The notes under the pieces are model-generated. The model worked only from the letters and a program-made list of their open reading frames with translations. It searched no databases and was not told the origin of the DNA. A stretch of 43,797 nt of DNA from JBKJUK01 sp046590705 (GTDB lineage: Bacteria; Acidobacteriota; Thermoanaerobaculia; Gp7-AA8), in contig JBKJUK010000190.1 of NCBI GenBank assembly GCA_046590705.1, forward strand, positions 1 to 43,797. Direction: 5' to 3'. The position numbers and the translations under genes are program-made. Below, one piece after another: positions 32,416-40,224 of the stretch (positions within the stretch are counted from its first letter, which is position 1; every line of letters starts with the position of its first letter).

Positions 32416-33663
32416 TTATCCGGCCTTCTTGAGCGTGACCGGCTGACTGCGATTCAGAACGACCTCACGGGTGACCAGACATTCGGAAATCGAAGTCTGC
32501 GATGGGATGCTGTACATCACGTCGAGCATCAACTCTTCGATGATTACCTTCAGGCCGCGCGCTCCGACGCTGCGCTTGAGTGCTTCCTCAGCAATGGCCT
32601 CGAGTGCATCGTCAGTGAAGCTGAGCGCAACATTCTCGAAACCCATCATGGTCTGGTACTGCCGCACCAGAGAGTTCTTCGGCTCGCGAAGGATCTCGAT
32701 GAGGGCGCCACGATCGAGTTCTTCGAGCGTAGCCACAACCGGAAGACGGCCTACGAACTCTGGGATCAGACCGTATTTAATGAGATCTTCAGGATGGGCC
32801 TGGGCCAGCAACTCGCCGGTCCGGCGATCTTTCTTCGCGGCGATCTTGGCGCCGAACCCCATACTGTTTCCGGCCATGCGCCGCTCGATCAGGTTGTCGA
32901 GTCCAACGAATGCGCCACCACAGATGAAGAGGATGTTGGTGGTATCGATCTGAATGAATTCCTGGTGCGGGTGCTTACGGCCACCCTGAGGCGGCACGTT
33001 GGCCACTGTACCTTCGAGAATTTTGAGCAGAGCCTGCTGCACACCCTCTCCAGAAACGTCGCGGGTGATGGATGGGTTGTCGCCCTTTCGGCAGATCTTG
33101 TCGACCTCGTCGATGTAGACGATGCCGCGCTGAGTCTTGTCCTTATCGTTCCCTGCAGCCTGGTACAACTTCAGGATGATGTTTTCCACGTCCTCGCCGA
33201 CATAACCGGCTTCGGTCAACGTGGTGGCATCGACGATGGTGAAAGGCACACTGAGCATCCTGGCCAGCGTCTGCGCCAGAAGCGTTTTACCTGTTCCGGT
33301 CGGGCCAATCAGCAGGATGTTCGATTTCTGCAGCTCCACGTCCTGCCGGGCTGCCTTCTGCTGATAGTCGATTCGTTTGTAATGGTTGTAGACAGCGACG
33401 GCGAGCTTCTTCTTGGCCCGTTCCTGCCCGATGACATAGAGGTCGAGGAACTCCTTGATCTCCTGGGGTTTCGGAAGATGTCCCGTTCCCTCGAGGGCGC
33501 CCGGCTCTTCCTTACGGTCTTCAGCAATGATATCGAGGCAGATATCCACGCACTCATCGCAGATGTAAACCGTAGGTCCGGCGATGAGTTTCTTCACATC
33601 GCGCTGGGACTTGTTGCAGAAACTGCAACGCAGAACGTCTCCGCTGCTCCCTTTCTTGGACAT
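32416..33663 (-). CDS. clpX: ClpX, ATPase subunit of the ClpXP protease
   Basis: The protein has 415 residues. The N-terminal zinc-binding domain uses Cys13, Cys16, Cys35 and Cys38 (CSFC ... CDEC). Walker A is GPTGTGKTLLAQ, the pore loop region follows YVGEDVENI, Walker B is IVYIDEVDKI, and sensor regions are intact. The ClpP-contacting IGF-type loop is not certain: the segment near NSMGFGAKI is the expected site. It unfolds tagged proteins and feeds them to ClpP, whose gene lies just upstream but behind its own terminator. A TTGACA promoter precedes it. Confidence 0.97.
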   Translation of the reverse strand: MSKKGSSGDVLRCSFCNKSQRDVKKLIAGPTVYICDECVDICLDIIAEDRKEEPGALEGTGHLPKPQEIKEFLDLYVIGQERAKKKLAVAVYNHYKRIDYQQKAARQDVELQKSNILLIGPTGTGKTLLAQTLARMLSVPFTIVDATTLTEAGYVGEDVENIILKLYQAAGNDKDKTQRGIVYIDEVDKICRKGDNPSITRDVSGEGVQQALLKILEGTVANVPPQGGRKHPHQEFIQIDTTNILFICGGAFVGLDNLIERRMAGNSMGFGAKIAAKKDRRTGELLAQAHPEDLIKYGLIPEFVGRLPVVATLEELDRGALIEILREPKNSLVRQYQTMMGFENVALSFTDDALEAIAEEALKRSVGARGLKVIIEELMLDVMYSIPSQTSISECLVTREVVLNRSQPVTLKKAG

Positions 33664-33688
33664 CTACCTGAGTTCCCCTTTGGTGATC

Positions 33689-33717
33689 ATTGTTCTACCG
33701 GACATTGGCGGTGTCAA
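33689..33717 (-). promoter_or_regulatory. Predicted sigma-70-type promoter of clpX
   Basis: On the minus strand a perfect TTGACA (33717-33712) is followed after 17 bases by AACAAT (33694-33689), which matches four of six -10 positions. The clpX start is 26 bases further on. No HrcA CIRCE or CtsR-type operator is apparent beside it. Confidence 0.6.
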
Positions 33718-33851
33718 GAATCCGTTCTTTCGAGTTGCGCAACATGGAGTGTAAGGCGCTCATTCCGCAGCGGGAGCGATGTACGATTCCCGCAGAAAAG
33801 CAGGGGACTCCTGGCCCTCGTCACTTCCACGCTCAGTAGAGCCAGAGTGGG

Positions 33852-33866
33852 CCCACATTTCTTACA
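33852..33866. repeat. Short dispersed repeat, variant
   Basis: CCCACATTTCTTACA differs at two positions from the pair that brackets dinB (14116-14130 and 15258-15272). It lies in the clpX-clpP gap. Confidence 0.4.
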
Positions 33867-33915
33867 AAGCGGTCCACGTCCCCCAGGACGGACCCTGTGA
33901 GGAACGCGAGCTAAC

Positions 33916-33946
33916 AAAAAGGCCGCCATTTTTCACGGCGGCCTTT
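33916..33946 (-). terminator. Rho-independent terminator after clpP
   Basis: A 10-bp stem (33937-33946 with 33918-33927) of GGCGGCC type closes a nine-base loop. On the minus strand it is followed by a TTTTTG run. It lies 20 bases past the clpP stop and is the clearest intrinsic terminator in the window. It separates the tRNA-tig-clpP transcript from clpX. Confidence 0.85.
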
Positions 33947-33966
33947 CCACAATCGAGTCATCTCTG

Positions 33967-34554
33967 CTATTCGCGTTTGGCGATGACCTGATCGACCAGT
34001 CCGTACTCGACCGCTGCTTCGGCCTCCAGGATGTAGTCGCGATCGGTATCGCGATCGATTTTTTCCATGGGCTGGCCGGTGTGATTCGCCAGGATGTTAT
34101 TGAGCTTCTGCTTCATGCGCATGATGTCCCGTGCATGAATGTCGATCTCCGAGGCCTGCCCGCCGAGACCGTACATGAGCGGCTGGTGAATCAGTACACG
34201 GGAGTTCGGCAGACAGAAACGCTTTCCTTTCTTGCCGGCGGCCAGCAGCACGGCGCCCATCGAAGCGGCCTGTCCCATACACATGGTTGCCACGTCCGGC
34301 TTCACGTACTGCATGGCGTCGTAGATGGCCAGCCCGGCCGTGATCGATCCGCCCGGCGAATTGATATAGATCCAGATGTCCTTCTCGGGATTCTCTGCTT
34401 CGAGAAAAAGCATCTGGGCGATGATCAGATTGGAAACGTTGTCGTCAATCTGTGTACCGAGAAAAATGACATTGTCTTTCAGCAGGCGTGAGTAGATGTC
34501 ATAGGCTCGCTCGCCTCGACTCGTCTGCTCGACCACCATCGGAATCAGAACCAT
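33967..34554 (-). CDS. clpP: ClpP, proteolytic subunit of Clp proteases
   Basis: The protein has 195 residues. The catalytic triad is visible: Ser98 in GQAASMGAVLL, His123 in SRVLIHQPL, and the aspartate in DRDTDRDY. The N-terminus MVLIPMVVEQTSRGERAYDIYSRLL is canonical and has no long propeptide. The ribosome binding site TAGGAG lies just before the ATG. ClpP forms the 14-subunit chamber used with ClpX. It follows tig by 26 bases and ends at an intrinsic terminator. Confidence 0.98.
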   Translation of the reverse strand: MVLIPMVVEQTSRGERAYDIYSRLLKDNVIFLGTQIDDNVSNLIIAQMLFLEAENPEKDIWIYINSPGGSITAGLAIYDAMQYVKPDVATMCMGQAASMGAVLLAAGKKGKRFCLPNSRVLIHQPLMYGLGGQASEIDIHARDIMRMKQKLNNILANHTGQPMEKIDRDTDRDYILEAEAAVEYGLVDQVIAKRE

Positions 34555-34580
34555 TCGTTCTCCTATTCTTTCGAACCAGT

Positions 34581-35858
34581 CTACTGCGCGACGACGCGCG
34601 CCTCGTCGAGAAGCAGATCGAGCGCACGTTCCTGCATGATCGAATACCGCAGTTCTTCGTATCCGCCATCATCGCGCAAGCGATGCTTGACCTCTGCAAA
34701 TTCCCGGTTGTTGGCGGTAGCGGCCTTGCGGATCTCGGCGTCGACTTCGAGGTCGGACGCAGAGAGATTCTCTTTCTTCGCTATGGCCTCGAGAATCAGC
34801 CCGCGCTTCACCCGCTTCTCTGCTTCCGGTTTCATCTCATCACGGACCTTGTCCCATTCGATTTCGGTCTTCTCCAGATCGACACCCTGCGACTGGAGAA
34901 AGCGGGCGTAGTTTCGCAGCGACTTCCCGAGTTCATCCTCGAGCATGGCCTGAGGAATCTCCAGCTCATGCGAGGAGGTGAGTTGATCGCCGATTTCCTG
35001 CCGCCGCTCCTTGAGCAATTCCTGCTCTTTGTGGCGCTGCAGATCTTCGCGGATCTTGCCGCGAAGCTCTTCGAGTGAGCCAGCCATCCCGGTTGCTTTC
35101 GCGAAATCGTCATCGAGAACCGGGCGCTCCAGTCTGCGCAGTTCCTTCACCGTTACTTCGTAGAGGACGCTCTTGCCGCGAACCTCTTCGTTCGGAGCGT
35201 CCTCGCCGTAGGTCTTTTCAAACGACGCCGTATCACCTGCGCGCTTGCCCCGAAGATTCTCCGTGAGTTCCGGCAGGGGGGCGTTTTCTCCGAGCTGCAT
35301 CGAGTAGTCGTTCGATGTACGACGCTCCGTTTCCGCGCCTGAACTGACGATATCGATGACCGCGTAGTCGCCATCTTCTGCGGCGCGGTCCGTGATCGGG
35401 CTGAACGAGCTGCTCTGATCCATCATGCGTTCGACGATCCTGTCGATCTCTTCGTCAGCGATTTCGGCCTTCTTGTCGGTGACCGTGAGTCCGCGGTACT
35501 CGCCGAGTGCGATGTCCGGTTTCACTTCGAATTCAGCTTCGAATGTGAACGGCGATCCGATCACCAGCGGATCAACACGCTTGAGCACGGGGCTGCCGAC
35601 TGGTTGCACAGATCGCTCGGTGATCACTGTGCGGAAGTGCAACGGCAGCAGCCGGTCGATCACCTCCTGCTCGATTTCCTTCGCGAAACGAGTCCTGGCA
35701 ATGTTGAGCGGAATTTTTCCGGTCCGGAATCCCGGAACCCTGGCCTGCCGGCTGAATTCTCCGGTCACCACATCGAATGCGCCTTTGACTTCGTCGGCCG
35801 GCACTTCGATCTCGACGGACTTCTTCACAGCAGAGATATCTTTGTAATCTTTGATCAT
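34581..35858 (-). CDS. tig: Trigger factor, ribosome-bound chaperone
   Basis: The protein has 425 residues, the usual length. The N-terminal ribosome-binding domain contains a GFRTGKIPLNI segment corresponding to the family's G-F-R-x-G-K-x-P signature. The central FKBP-type prolyl isomerase domain runs from about 150 to 240 (DGDYAVIDIVS, then AGDTASFEKTYGEDAPNEEVRGKSV), and the rest is the helical C-terminal chaperone cradle. It binds nascent chains at the exit tunnel. Its gene lies between tRNA-Leu and clpP, a widely conserved order. A GAAGAAGAAG purine tract serves as ribosome binding site. Confidence 0.95.
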   Translation of the reverse strand: MIKDYKDISAVKKSVEIEVPADEVKGAFDVVTGEFSRQARVPGFRTGKIPLNIARTRFAKEIEQEVIDRLLPLHFRTVITERSVQPVGSPVLKRVDPLVIGSPFTFEAEFEVKPDIALGEYRGLTVTDKKAEIADEEIDRIVERMMDQSSSFSPITDRAAEDGDYAVIDIVSSGAETERRTSNDYSMQLGENAPLPELTENLRGKRAGDTASFEKTYGEDAPNEEVRGKSVLYEVTVKELRRLERPVLDDDFAKATGMAGSLEELRGKIREDLQRHKEQELLKERRQEIGDQLTSSHELEIPQAMLEDELGKSLRNYARFLQSQGVDLEKTEIEWDKVRDEMKPEAEKRVKRGLILEAIAKKENLSASDLEVDAEIRKAATANNREFAEVKHRLRDDGGYEELRYSIMQERALDLLLDEARVVAQ

Positions 35859-35948
35859 GTCGTTCTTCTTCTTCGCTCGAAAATGTTGGAGCAGGAAAAC
35901 GGTGGAACCGCGCCGTCAGGGCAGTGGATCCTGAAGCCGCGCGTCGTC

Positions 35949-36033
35949 TGGTGCGAAAGGGGGGACTCGAACCCCCACGGTGTTACCCACTGGATCCTAA
36001 GTCCAGCGCGTCTACCAGTTCCGCCACTTTCGC
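35949..36033 (-). tRNA. tRNA-Leu (anticodon UAG)
   Basis: The minus strand folds as an 85-nt class II tRNA: acceptor GCGAAAG paired with CTTTCGC, D-arm GCGGAACTGGTAGACGC, anticodon arm CTGGA-CTTAGGA-TCCAG with TAG at 34-36, a 13-base variable arm, and T-arm GGGGG-TTCGAGT-CCCCC. Discriminator A and CCA are encoded. It lies 84 bases downstream of tRNA-Lys and 90 bases upstream of tig. Confidence 0.97.
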
Positions 36034-36117
36034 TGGAAACGACAGAGGACCGGGCAGGGAAAGCATCCAATGTAGTTTTTCGCTACACCGGCCTCCACCG
36101 CTCAGTCCTCGAAAATA

Positions 36118-36193
36118 TGGTGCCCCCACCAGGACTCGAACCTGGAACAAATAGATTAAGAGTCTACTGCTCTACCAATTGAGCTATGGAGGC
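36118..36193 (-). tRNA. tRNA-Lys (anticodon CUU)
   Basis: The minus strand folds as a 76-nt tRNA: acceptor GCCTCCA with TGGGGGC, D-arm GCTCAATTGGTAGAGC, anticodon loop CTCTTAA with CTT at 34-36, and T-arm CCAGG-TTCGAGT-CCTGG. CCA is encoded. It is the first gene after the strong promoter at 36272-36300. Confidence 0.97.
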
Positions 36194-36271
36194 AGGCATT
36201 GAACCGACGCCTGAAAACCGAATCTGTTCCCGGTTGCGTTCTGAGAACGTGCCGGGCACTCGCGGACGCGG

Positions 36272-36300
36272 ATTGTAGGAGAGAGCGCCGGAATGGTCAA
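36272..36300 (-). promoter_or_regulatory. Strong sigma-70-type promoter for tRNA-Lys, tRNA-Leu, tig, clpP
   Basis: On the minus strand TTGACC (36300-36295) is followed after exactly 17 bases by TACAAT (36277-36272). Both hexamers match the consensus at five of six positions. It lies 79 bases before tRNA-Lys. No terminator appears between the tRNAs, tig and clpP, so one transcript may run to the terminator at 33916. Confidence 0.75.
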
Positions 36301-36319
36301 TGATTGCCGCGCTCGTGTA

Positions 36320-36497
36320 CGTCATTCCGATGAGCACGCGATGCTGCCGCCAGCCTTCATGCTGACGATGCGAAGAGGAATCTCCGGTCCGCGCCGCAAC
36401 GCCCAGTGAGGTTTCACCGCGTCTGCGCGGACCGGAGATTCCTCTTCGCAGCCACGGCTGCGTCGAACGAACAATCGTGCGGCTCATCGGAACGACG
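36320..36497. mobile_element. MITE-like inverted-repeat element, copy 2 (178 bp)
   Basis: Outer arms are CGTCATTCCGATGAGC (36320-36335) and a complement with one mismatch (36482-36497). The inner 26-base arms (36369-36394 and 36425-36450) are perfectly complementary. Outer and inner arms are the same as in copy 1 at 15291-15466, while the connecting sequences differ, so the arms are under constraint or the copies are old. Confidence 0.75.
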
Positions 36498-36587
36498 CAA
36501 CCGCTGCCTCGAGAACAGCAACAACAGGAATGTGTCAGCGTATCCAGGAACCAACGAAACACTACACTCGCAGGTACCGCTGAAAGA

Positions 36588-37196
36588 TCAGAGTTTCTCG
36601 ACGGCACTCCTATGCGCCCTCACCCGGGTCACCCAGACTCGAACATAGTCGAACCCAGAGATCACGGTCAGGACGAACGCCACCACCTGCACCGGCAGAA
36701 GCAGCGGCAGGGCCAGAATGTCGAGAGGAGTATTTGCGGCGACCGTTGTTGCTAGCGCCACGACCTGAGTGATCGTCGACAATTTCCCGAGCCCGGTGGG
36801 ATCGAACTTCTTCGCGCCGAATCTTCGGTAGATGAACCAGGCCGCGACCACCAGCGAGAGGTCCCGGAAAAAGACCACGCCCGTAAGCCAGATCGGCAGG
36901 TGATGCGGTGCTACGCTGGCGAAACTGTAGACCACGTATCCGGACACCATCATGGTCTTGTCGGCTGCTGGATCCAGAATGGCGCCCAGAGGAGAACCCA
37001 GGTCGTATCGCCGCGCGATGTAGCCATCGAAAGCGTCAGTGATCGCCGCGGCCAGGAAGATCGCGAAAGCGAGGATGAAGGCGCCCTGCAGCGATGAGAA
37101 GACGAAGAACGGGACGAGAATGAGCCGACTGAGCGTCAGGAGATTGGGAAGTTGAAGCAGCTGGCGCCCAAGGCCGGGAGGTTTTTCCGAAACCAT
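36588..37196 (-). CDS. pgsA: CDP-alcohol phosphatidyltransferase, probably phosphatidylglycerophosphate synthase
   Basis: The protein has 202 residues with about five transmembrane segments. The family motif D-x2-D-G-x2-A-R-x8-G-x3-D-x3-D is complete in DAFDGYIARRYDLGSPLGAI followed by LDPAAD. N-terminal LPNLLTLSRLILVP is typical of PgsA. It would make phosphatidylglycerophosphate from CDP-diacylglycerol and glycerol-3-phosphate in the inner membrane; another CDP-alcohol substrate cannot be excluded. It lies six bases downstream of the Crp/Fnr-type gene, so the two are co-transcribed. Confidence 0.88.
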   Translation of the reverse strand: MVSEKPPGLGRQLLQLPNLLTLSRLILVPFFVFSSLQGAFILAFAIFLAAAITDAFDGYIARRYDLGSPLGAILDPAADKTMMVSGYVVYSFASVAPHHLPIWLTGVVFFRDLSLVVAAWFIYRRFGAKKFDPTGLGKLSTITQVVALATTVAANTPLDILALPLLLPVQVVAFVLTVISGFDYVRVWVTRVRAHRSAVEKL

Positions 37197-37202
37197 AAGA
37201 TT

Positions 37203-37883
37203 TCAGACGGCTTCTTCGAACTGGTCGATCGTGTCCTGCCTCAGGTAAATCGTTTTCCCCTCGGAGAGGAGAAGCTTCTGGGCCATCAGATCATGGATCA
37301 GTCGCGAGACTGTCTCTCGCGAAGTCCCGATCATATTGGCGATGGCCTGATGCGTGGGGCGAGTGACGGCCACGTACCCGCCGCTGACGACTTTTCCTTC
37401 GCTTCGGGCCAGCTCGAGAAGGAATCGGGCCAGCCGTCCGTAGACGTCCATGGTGGCCAGAGATTCAATGCGATGCGATGCACTCCGCAAACGCTTGGAA
37501 AGTTCGGCCAGCACTTTACGGGCGATCGAGATATTTTCGCCGAGGAGATGCAGGAAGTCATTCCGCCAGATCGTGACGAGTTCCAGAGACTCTACGGCCA
37601 CGATCGTGGCCGAGCGTGGTGAATCGTCGAGCAGGGCCATCTCGCCGAAGAAATCGCCAGGGCCAAGCATGCAGAGAATGATCTCCTTCCCTTCAGGCGA
37701 GATCATGGTGACTTTCACCTTTCCCTGCTGGATGAGAAAAAAGATGTCTCCACCTTCGTCCTCATGGAAGACGACTTCATCACGGCCGTATTTCCGCAGT
37801 TTAGCCGCAGCCGCGATCGAAGCGAGTTCGCGTTCGTCGAGCTCGGCGAAGAGCGGAAATTTCCTGAACAATTGAGATTCCAT
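37203..37883 (-). CDS. Crp/Fnr-family transcription regulator
   Basis: The protein has 226 residues. The N-terminal cyclic-nucleotide-binding fold (about 10-125) has the phosphate-binding-cassette pattern FGEMALLDDSPRSATI, including Arg-Ser, so cAMP or a related nucleotide may bind. There is no Cys cluster for an iron-sulphur centre, so it is not an Fnr oxygen sensor. The dimerisation helix follows, then a winged helix-turn-helix with HQAIANMIGTSRETVSRLIHDL as reader. It is divergent from the MinD-like gene and upstream of pgsA. TAAAAT only ten bases before the ATG and no ribosome binding site suggest a leaderless transcript (tentative). Confidence 0.92.
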   Translation of the reverse strand: MESQLFRKFPLFAELDERELASIAAAAKLRKYGRDEVVFHEDEGGDIFFLIQQGKVKVTMISPEGKEIILCMLGPGDFFGEMALLDDSPRSATIVAVESLELVTIWRNDFLHLLGENISIARKVLAELSKRLRSASHRIESLATMDVYGRLARFLLELARSEGKVVSGGYVAVTRPTHQAIANMIGTSRETVSRLIHDLMAQKLLLSEGKTIYLRQDTIDQFEEAV

Positions 37884-37892
37884 GAAGGCGTG

Positions 37893-37898
37893 ATTTTA
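37893..37898 (-). promoter_or_regulatory. Possible -10 element of a leaderless transcript
   Basis: TAAAAT on the minus strand ends ten bases before the ATG of the Crp/Fnr gene, and no Shine-Dalgarno sequence fits between. A start of transcription at or near the ATG would result. No good -35 is visible. Confidence 0.3.
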
Positions 37899-38019
37899 GT
37901 GCAGGGACCGGAAAAGAGGTCGAATTTGTTCACCTGCCCAGTGCTGACACCCTCCTGAACCACAGAATTCGACCATTTCGAGAAGCGACTGCACTCCCCC
38001 GCCCGACTCGCGCACCTGC

Positions 38020-38049
38020 GTTGACAAGTTCCGCGGCGAAGCCATACGC
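38020..38049 (+). promoter_or_regulatory. Predicted promoter of the MinD-like gene
   Basis: A perfect TTGACA (38020-38025) is followed after 18 bases by TACGCT (38044-38049), a weak -10. The in-frame TTG inside the -35 would make the longest reading frame, but it is then not a likely start codon. Confidence 0.45.
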
Positions 38050-38071
38050 TGCACGCCCTTCTGCAGAAAGT

Positions 38072-39388
38072 ATGAGCCGTACCAGCCGCGCCGTATGCGG
38101 CCGGCGGCCGGCGCATCGGGAGCAGGTCAACGAGTTGGCGATCAAACGGATCATTCCAGTCTCATCTGGCAAGGGCGGAGTCGGTAAGACCACCTTCGCC
38201 GTCAACTTCTCTCTCGCACTCTCGCAGCACGGTCGGACAACGCTGATCGATCTCGATACCGGAACATCTTCGATCAGAAATGCGATCGATGTCCCGGTCG
38301 GAAAAGACCTCTATCATTTTCTGAAGAAAAACGAGCCGCTGGAGAACTGCATTACCCGGCTCGACGACAGGCTCGATCCAAAGGGTCAATTCAGGAATTT
38401 CGGATTCGTAGCCGGACCGATGCACCTGATCGAAGAGATCACCAACTTCAATCACGATCGAAAACAGAGGCTCATCGAAGCCATCAACGGTCTGGACACC
38501 GACTACGTGGTTCTCGATCTGAAGGCCGGGCTCGACTCCAACGTCATCGACTTCCTGCCGTTCTCCAACTCGGGCGTTCTCGTCTTCACCCCTCACCTCC
38601 CCGCGGCCACGCTGGCCGCTTCCGACATCGTCAAAGCGATTCTCTTCAGGAAACTTCGACTTATCTTTTCAAAAGGATCGCCTTTCTTCACGACTGTCTC
38701 GGACCGGCTCGACTTCTACAAACTCATCAATGATCTGATCGACGAAGTGGAAGATGTCTACGACTCGGCAGTACCGAATCTCGATGCCTTCAGCAAGGAC
38801 CTGGTCGAGTCCCTCGGGGCCGAGCATCCCATCGCACGAACGGTGAACAGCACCATCGAGCAGTTCCGCATCTATTACGTGCTGAACCTGTTCAGCGGAA
38901 TCGACGACTCATTCAACACCGCCATCAAACCATTCATGGAAAACCTGACCGATCACGTCTCCAGACGCTGCAGCGTCACCAATCTCGGATGGATCACCCG
39001 AAGTGATGCCATTCACAAGGCCAACTGCAACCAGACTCCGGCCATGCTGCTTCGTGAAGAAAAAAAGATCCAGAAAGTCGATCGCTACGTCCAGGAACTC
39101 GAAGACCTGCGAGTCACCGCGATCGGACTCGAACCGACTCGTAAGACGCCTGTGACGCAGAAGCCCGCGCGCAGCGTGGAACCAGCCGATCACCTCACGC
39201 AGCAACTCGACGTTCTGCGCTCAATGTACGAGCAGAAAAAGCACGACGACTACCGCGCAAACTTCGAGTACGCCACCCAGCGCGCCCTGTTCACCATGAA
39301 GACGCGGAGGGCAAACGAGTTCGGAGATCAGAGGATTTACAAGCCTGACGAAATACTGCAGTCTTTATTCAGCAAGTCCAGCAGCTGA
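38072..39388 (+). CDS. MinD/ParA-like P-loop ATPase, role unknown
   Basis: The ATG at 38072 gives 438 residues. A TTG at 38135, with GGAGCAGG upstream, would begin right before the conserved part and is a fair alternative. The deviant Walker A is SSGKGGVGKTT (about 32-41 from the ATG), followed by TLIDLDTGTSSI. The usual D-x-x-A-G switch is present as LDLKAGLDSNVID, with Lys instead of Thr-Pro, and VLVFTPHLPAATLAASDIVKAI follows. The last 170 residues, with helical segments, are outside the standard MinD fold. Such proteins position division, flagellar or pilus machinery. No MinC, MinE or flagellar genes are near, so the target is unknown. It is a single gene. Confidence 0.8.
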   Translation: MSRTSRAVCGRRPAHREQVNELAIKRIIPVSSGKGGVGKTTFAVNFSLALSQHGRTTLIDLDTGTSSIRNAIDVPVGKDLYHFLKKNEPLENCITRLDDRLDPKGQFRNFGFVAGPMHLIEEITNFNHDRKQRLIEAINGLDTDYVVLDLKAGLDSNVIDFLPFSNSGVLVFTPHLPAATLAASDIVKAILFRKLRLIFSKGSPFFTTVSDRLDFYKLINDLIDEVEDVYDSAVPNLDAFSKDLVESLGAEHPIARTVNSTIEQFRIYYVLNLFSGIDDSFNTAIKPFMENLTDHVSRRCSVTNLGWITRSDAIHKANCNQTPAMLLREEKKIQKVDRYVQELEDLRVTAIGLEPTRKTPVTQKPARSVEPADHLTQQLDVLRSMYEQKKHDDYRANFEYATQRALFTMKTRRANEFGDQRIYKPDEILQSLFSKSSS

Positions 39389-39422
39389 TGATGCAGTATC
39401 AACGGTCAAGGAAAGGCCCAGA

Positions 39423-39511
39423 GAGCGGGCGAGCGCAGCTCGCCCCTACTTTCGGCCCGAGTGCACCGTGATGCGCAACTACATGTAGGGGCGCGTTGCG
39501 CGCGCCCGCTC
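39423..39511. repeat. REP-like palindrome pair, family A, copy 3 (arms reversed)
   Basis: Units at 39423-39449 and 39485-39511 are inverted copies of each other and of the family-A unit. Here the GTAGGGG ends face inward, whereas in the copies at 17353 and 29831 they face outward. It lies between the convergent MinD-like gene and the glycosyltransferase gene. Confidence 0.8.
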
Positions 39512-39546
39512 CCCGGACTTCTATCCCAACAAGTGATATCGCTTAC

Positions 39547-40224
39547 TTACCGGAAAAATCGAGTCCGCACCAGTGTCAGGGCGATCTTCAGTGTGTCCGC
39601 AACCGGCCGGTAGTGGCTCGTCGAGATTCCGTTCACGAAGCCAAGCTCAATGGGGATGCTCTCGATCTTAAGACCCGCGCGTCCGGCCAGTACGATGACC
39701 TCGCTCTCGGCATCGAAGCCGGAGCCTTCAGTCTTCACGGTCTCGAGCAGCTTTCTCGAATACAGCCGAAACCCACTCTGCGAATCACTGACCGCCACCT
39801 GTGCAGCCCAGGAGATCGACCGGGCCGAGAATTTGTTGGCGGCGCGGCGGCGGCGCAGCATTCCCTTGAATAGATGACTGCGACTGCCAATGATGAGATC
39901 GGCCGAACTTTCTTTCCAAACCTCGATAAACCGAGGAATCTCCCGCGGCACATGCTGCCCGTCGGCATCGAGCGAAATGACCGCTCCGGCACCGAGATTC
40001 AGGGCATGTTCGAAGCCGGTTCGCAAGGCAGCCCCCTTCCCGAGGTTTCGAGGGTGCCGGATCACGAACGCGCCTGCAGCCTGCGCTTTTTCGGCAGTCC
40101 GATCCGTCGATCCATCGTCGATCACCACCAGATTGCTCGTGAAGCGGAGCGACTCGGAGACCACTTCGCCGATCGATGATTCCGCGTCGAGCGCCGGAAC
40201 GATGACCACGAAATCAACTGCCAT
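39547..40224 (-). CDS. Family 2 glycosyltransferase (DPM1/polyprenyl-phosphate type)
   Basis: The protein has 225 residues, a single GT-A domain without transmembrane helices. Visible are VVIVPALDAESSIGEVV, IDDGSTDRT, RHPRNLGKGAALRTGFEHA, ISLDADGQH as the metal-binding acidic motif, and DSQSGFRLYSRKLLE, which is typical of dolichyl/undecaprenyl-phosphate mannosyl- or glucosyltransferases. It starts inside the end of the chain-length-factor-like gene (11-base overlap) and is the last gene of the right-edge operon. It may glycosylate the product of that pathway or load a lipid carrier for it. Donor and acceptor are unknown. Confidence 0.88.
   Translation of the reverse strand: MAVDFVVIVPALDAESSIGEVVSESLRFTSNLVVIDDGSTDRTAEKAQAAGAFVIRHPRNLGKGAALRTGFEHALNLGAGAVISLDADGQHVPREIPRFIEVWKESSADLIIGSRSHLFKGMLRRRRAANKFSARSISWAAQVAVSDSQSGFRLYSRKLLETVKTEGSGFDAESEVIVLAGRAGLKIESIPIELGFVNGISTSHYRPVADTLKIALTLVRTRFFR

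Larger units (their letters stand above)
33664..33966. other. 303-base gap between clpX and clpP
   Basis: It contains the clpX promoter (33689-33717), one member of a short dispersed repeat (33852-33866) and the clpP terminator (33916-33946). Short open frames on both strands here have no family resemblance; one shows a C-x-x-C-G motif only because the repeat spells it. Confidence 0.6.

Noticed and set aside
32167..33900. 577-residue open frame on the plus strand opposite clpX
   Set aside because: It lies antisense to a complete, unmistakable clpX and the start of lon, and its translation has no domain. It results from codon bias in the real genes.
38021..38071. Longer start of the MinD-like protein at a TTG
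   Set aside because: This TTG is part of a perfect TTGACA -35 element, so it should lie upstream of the transcript.
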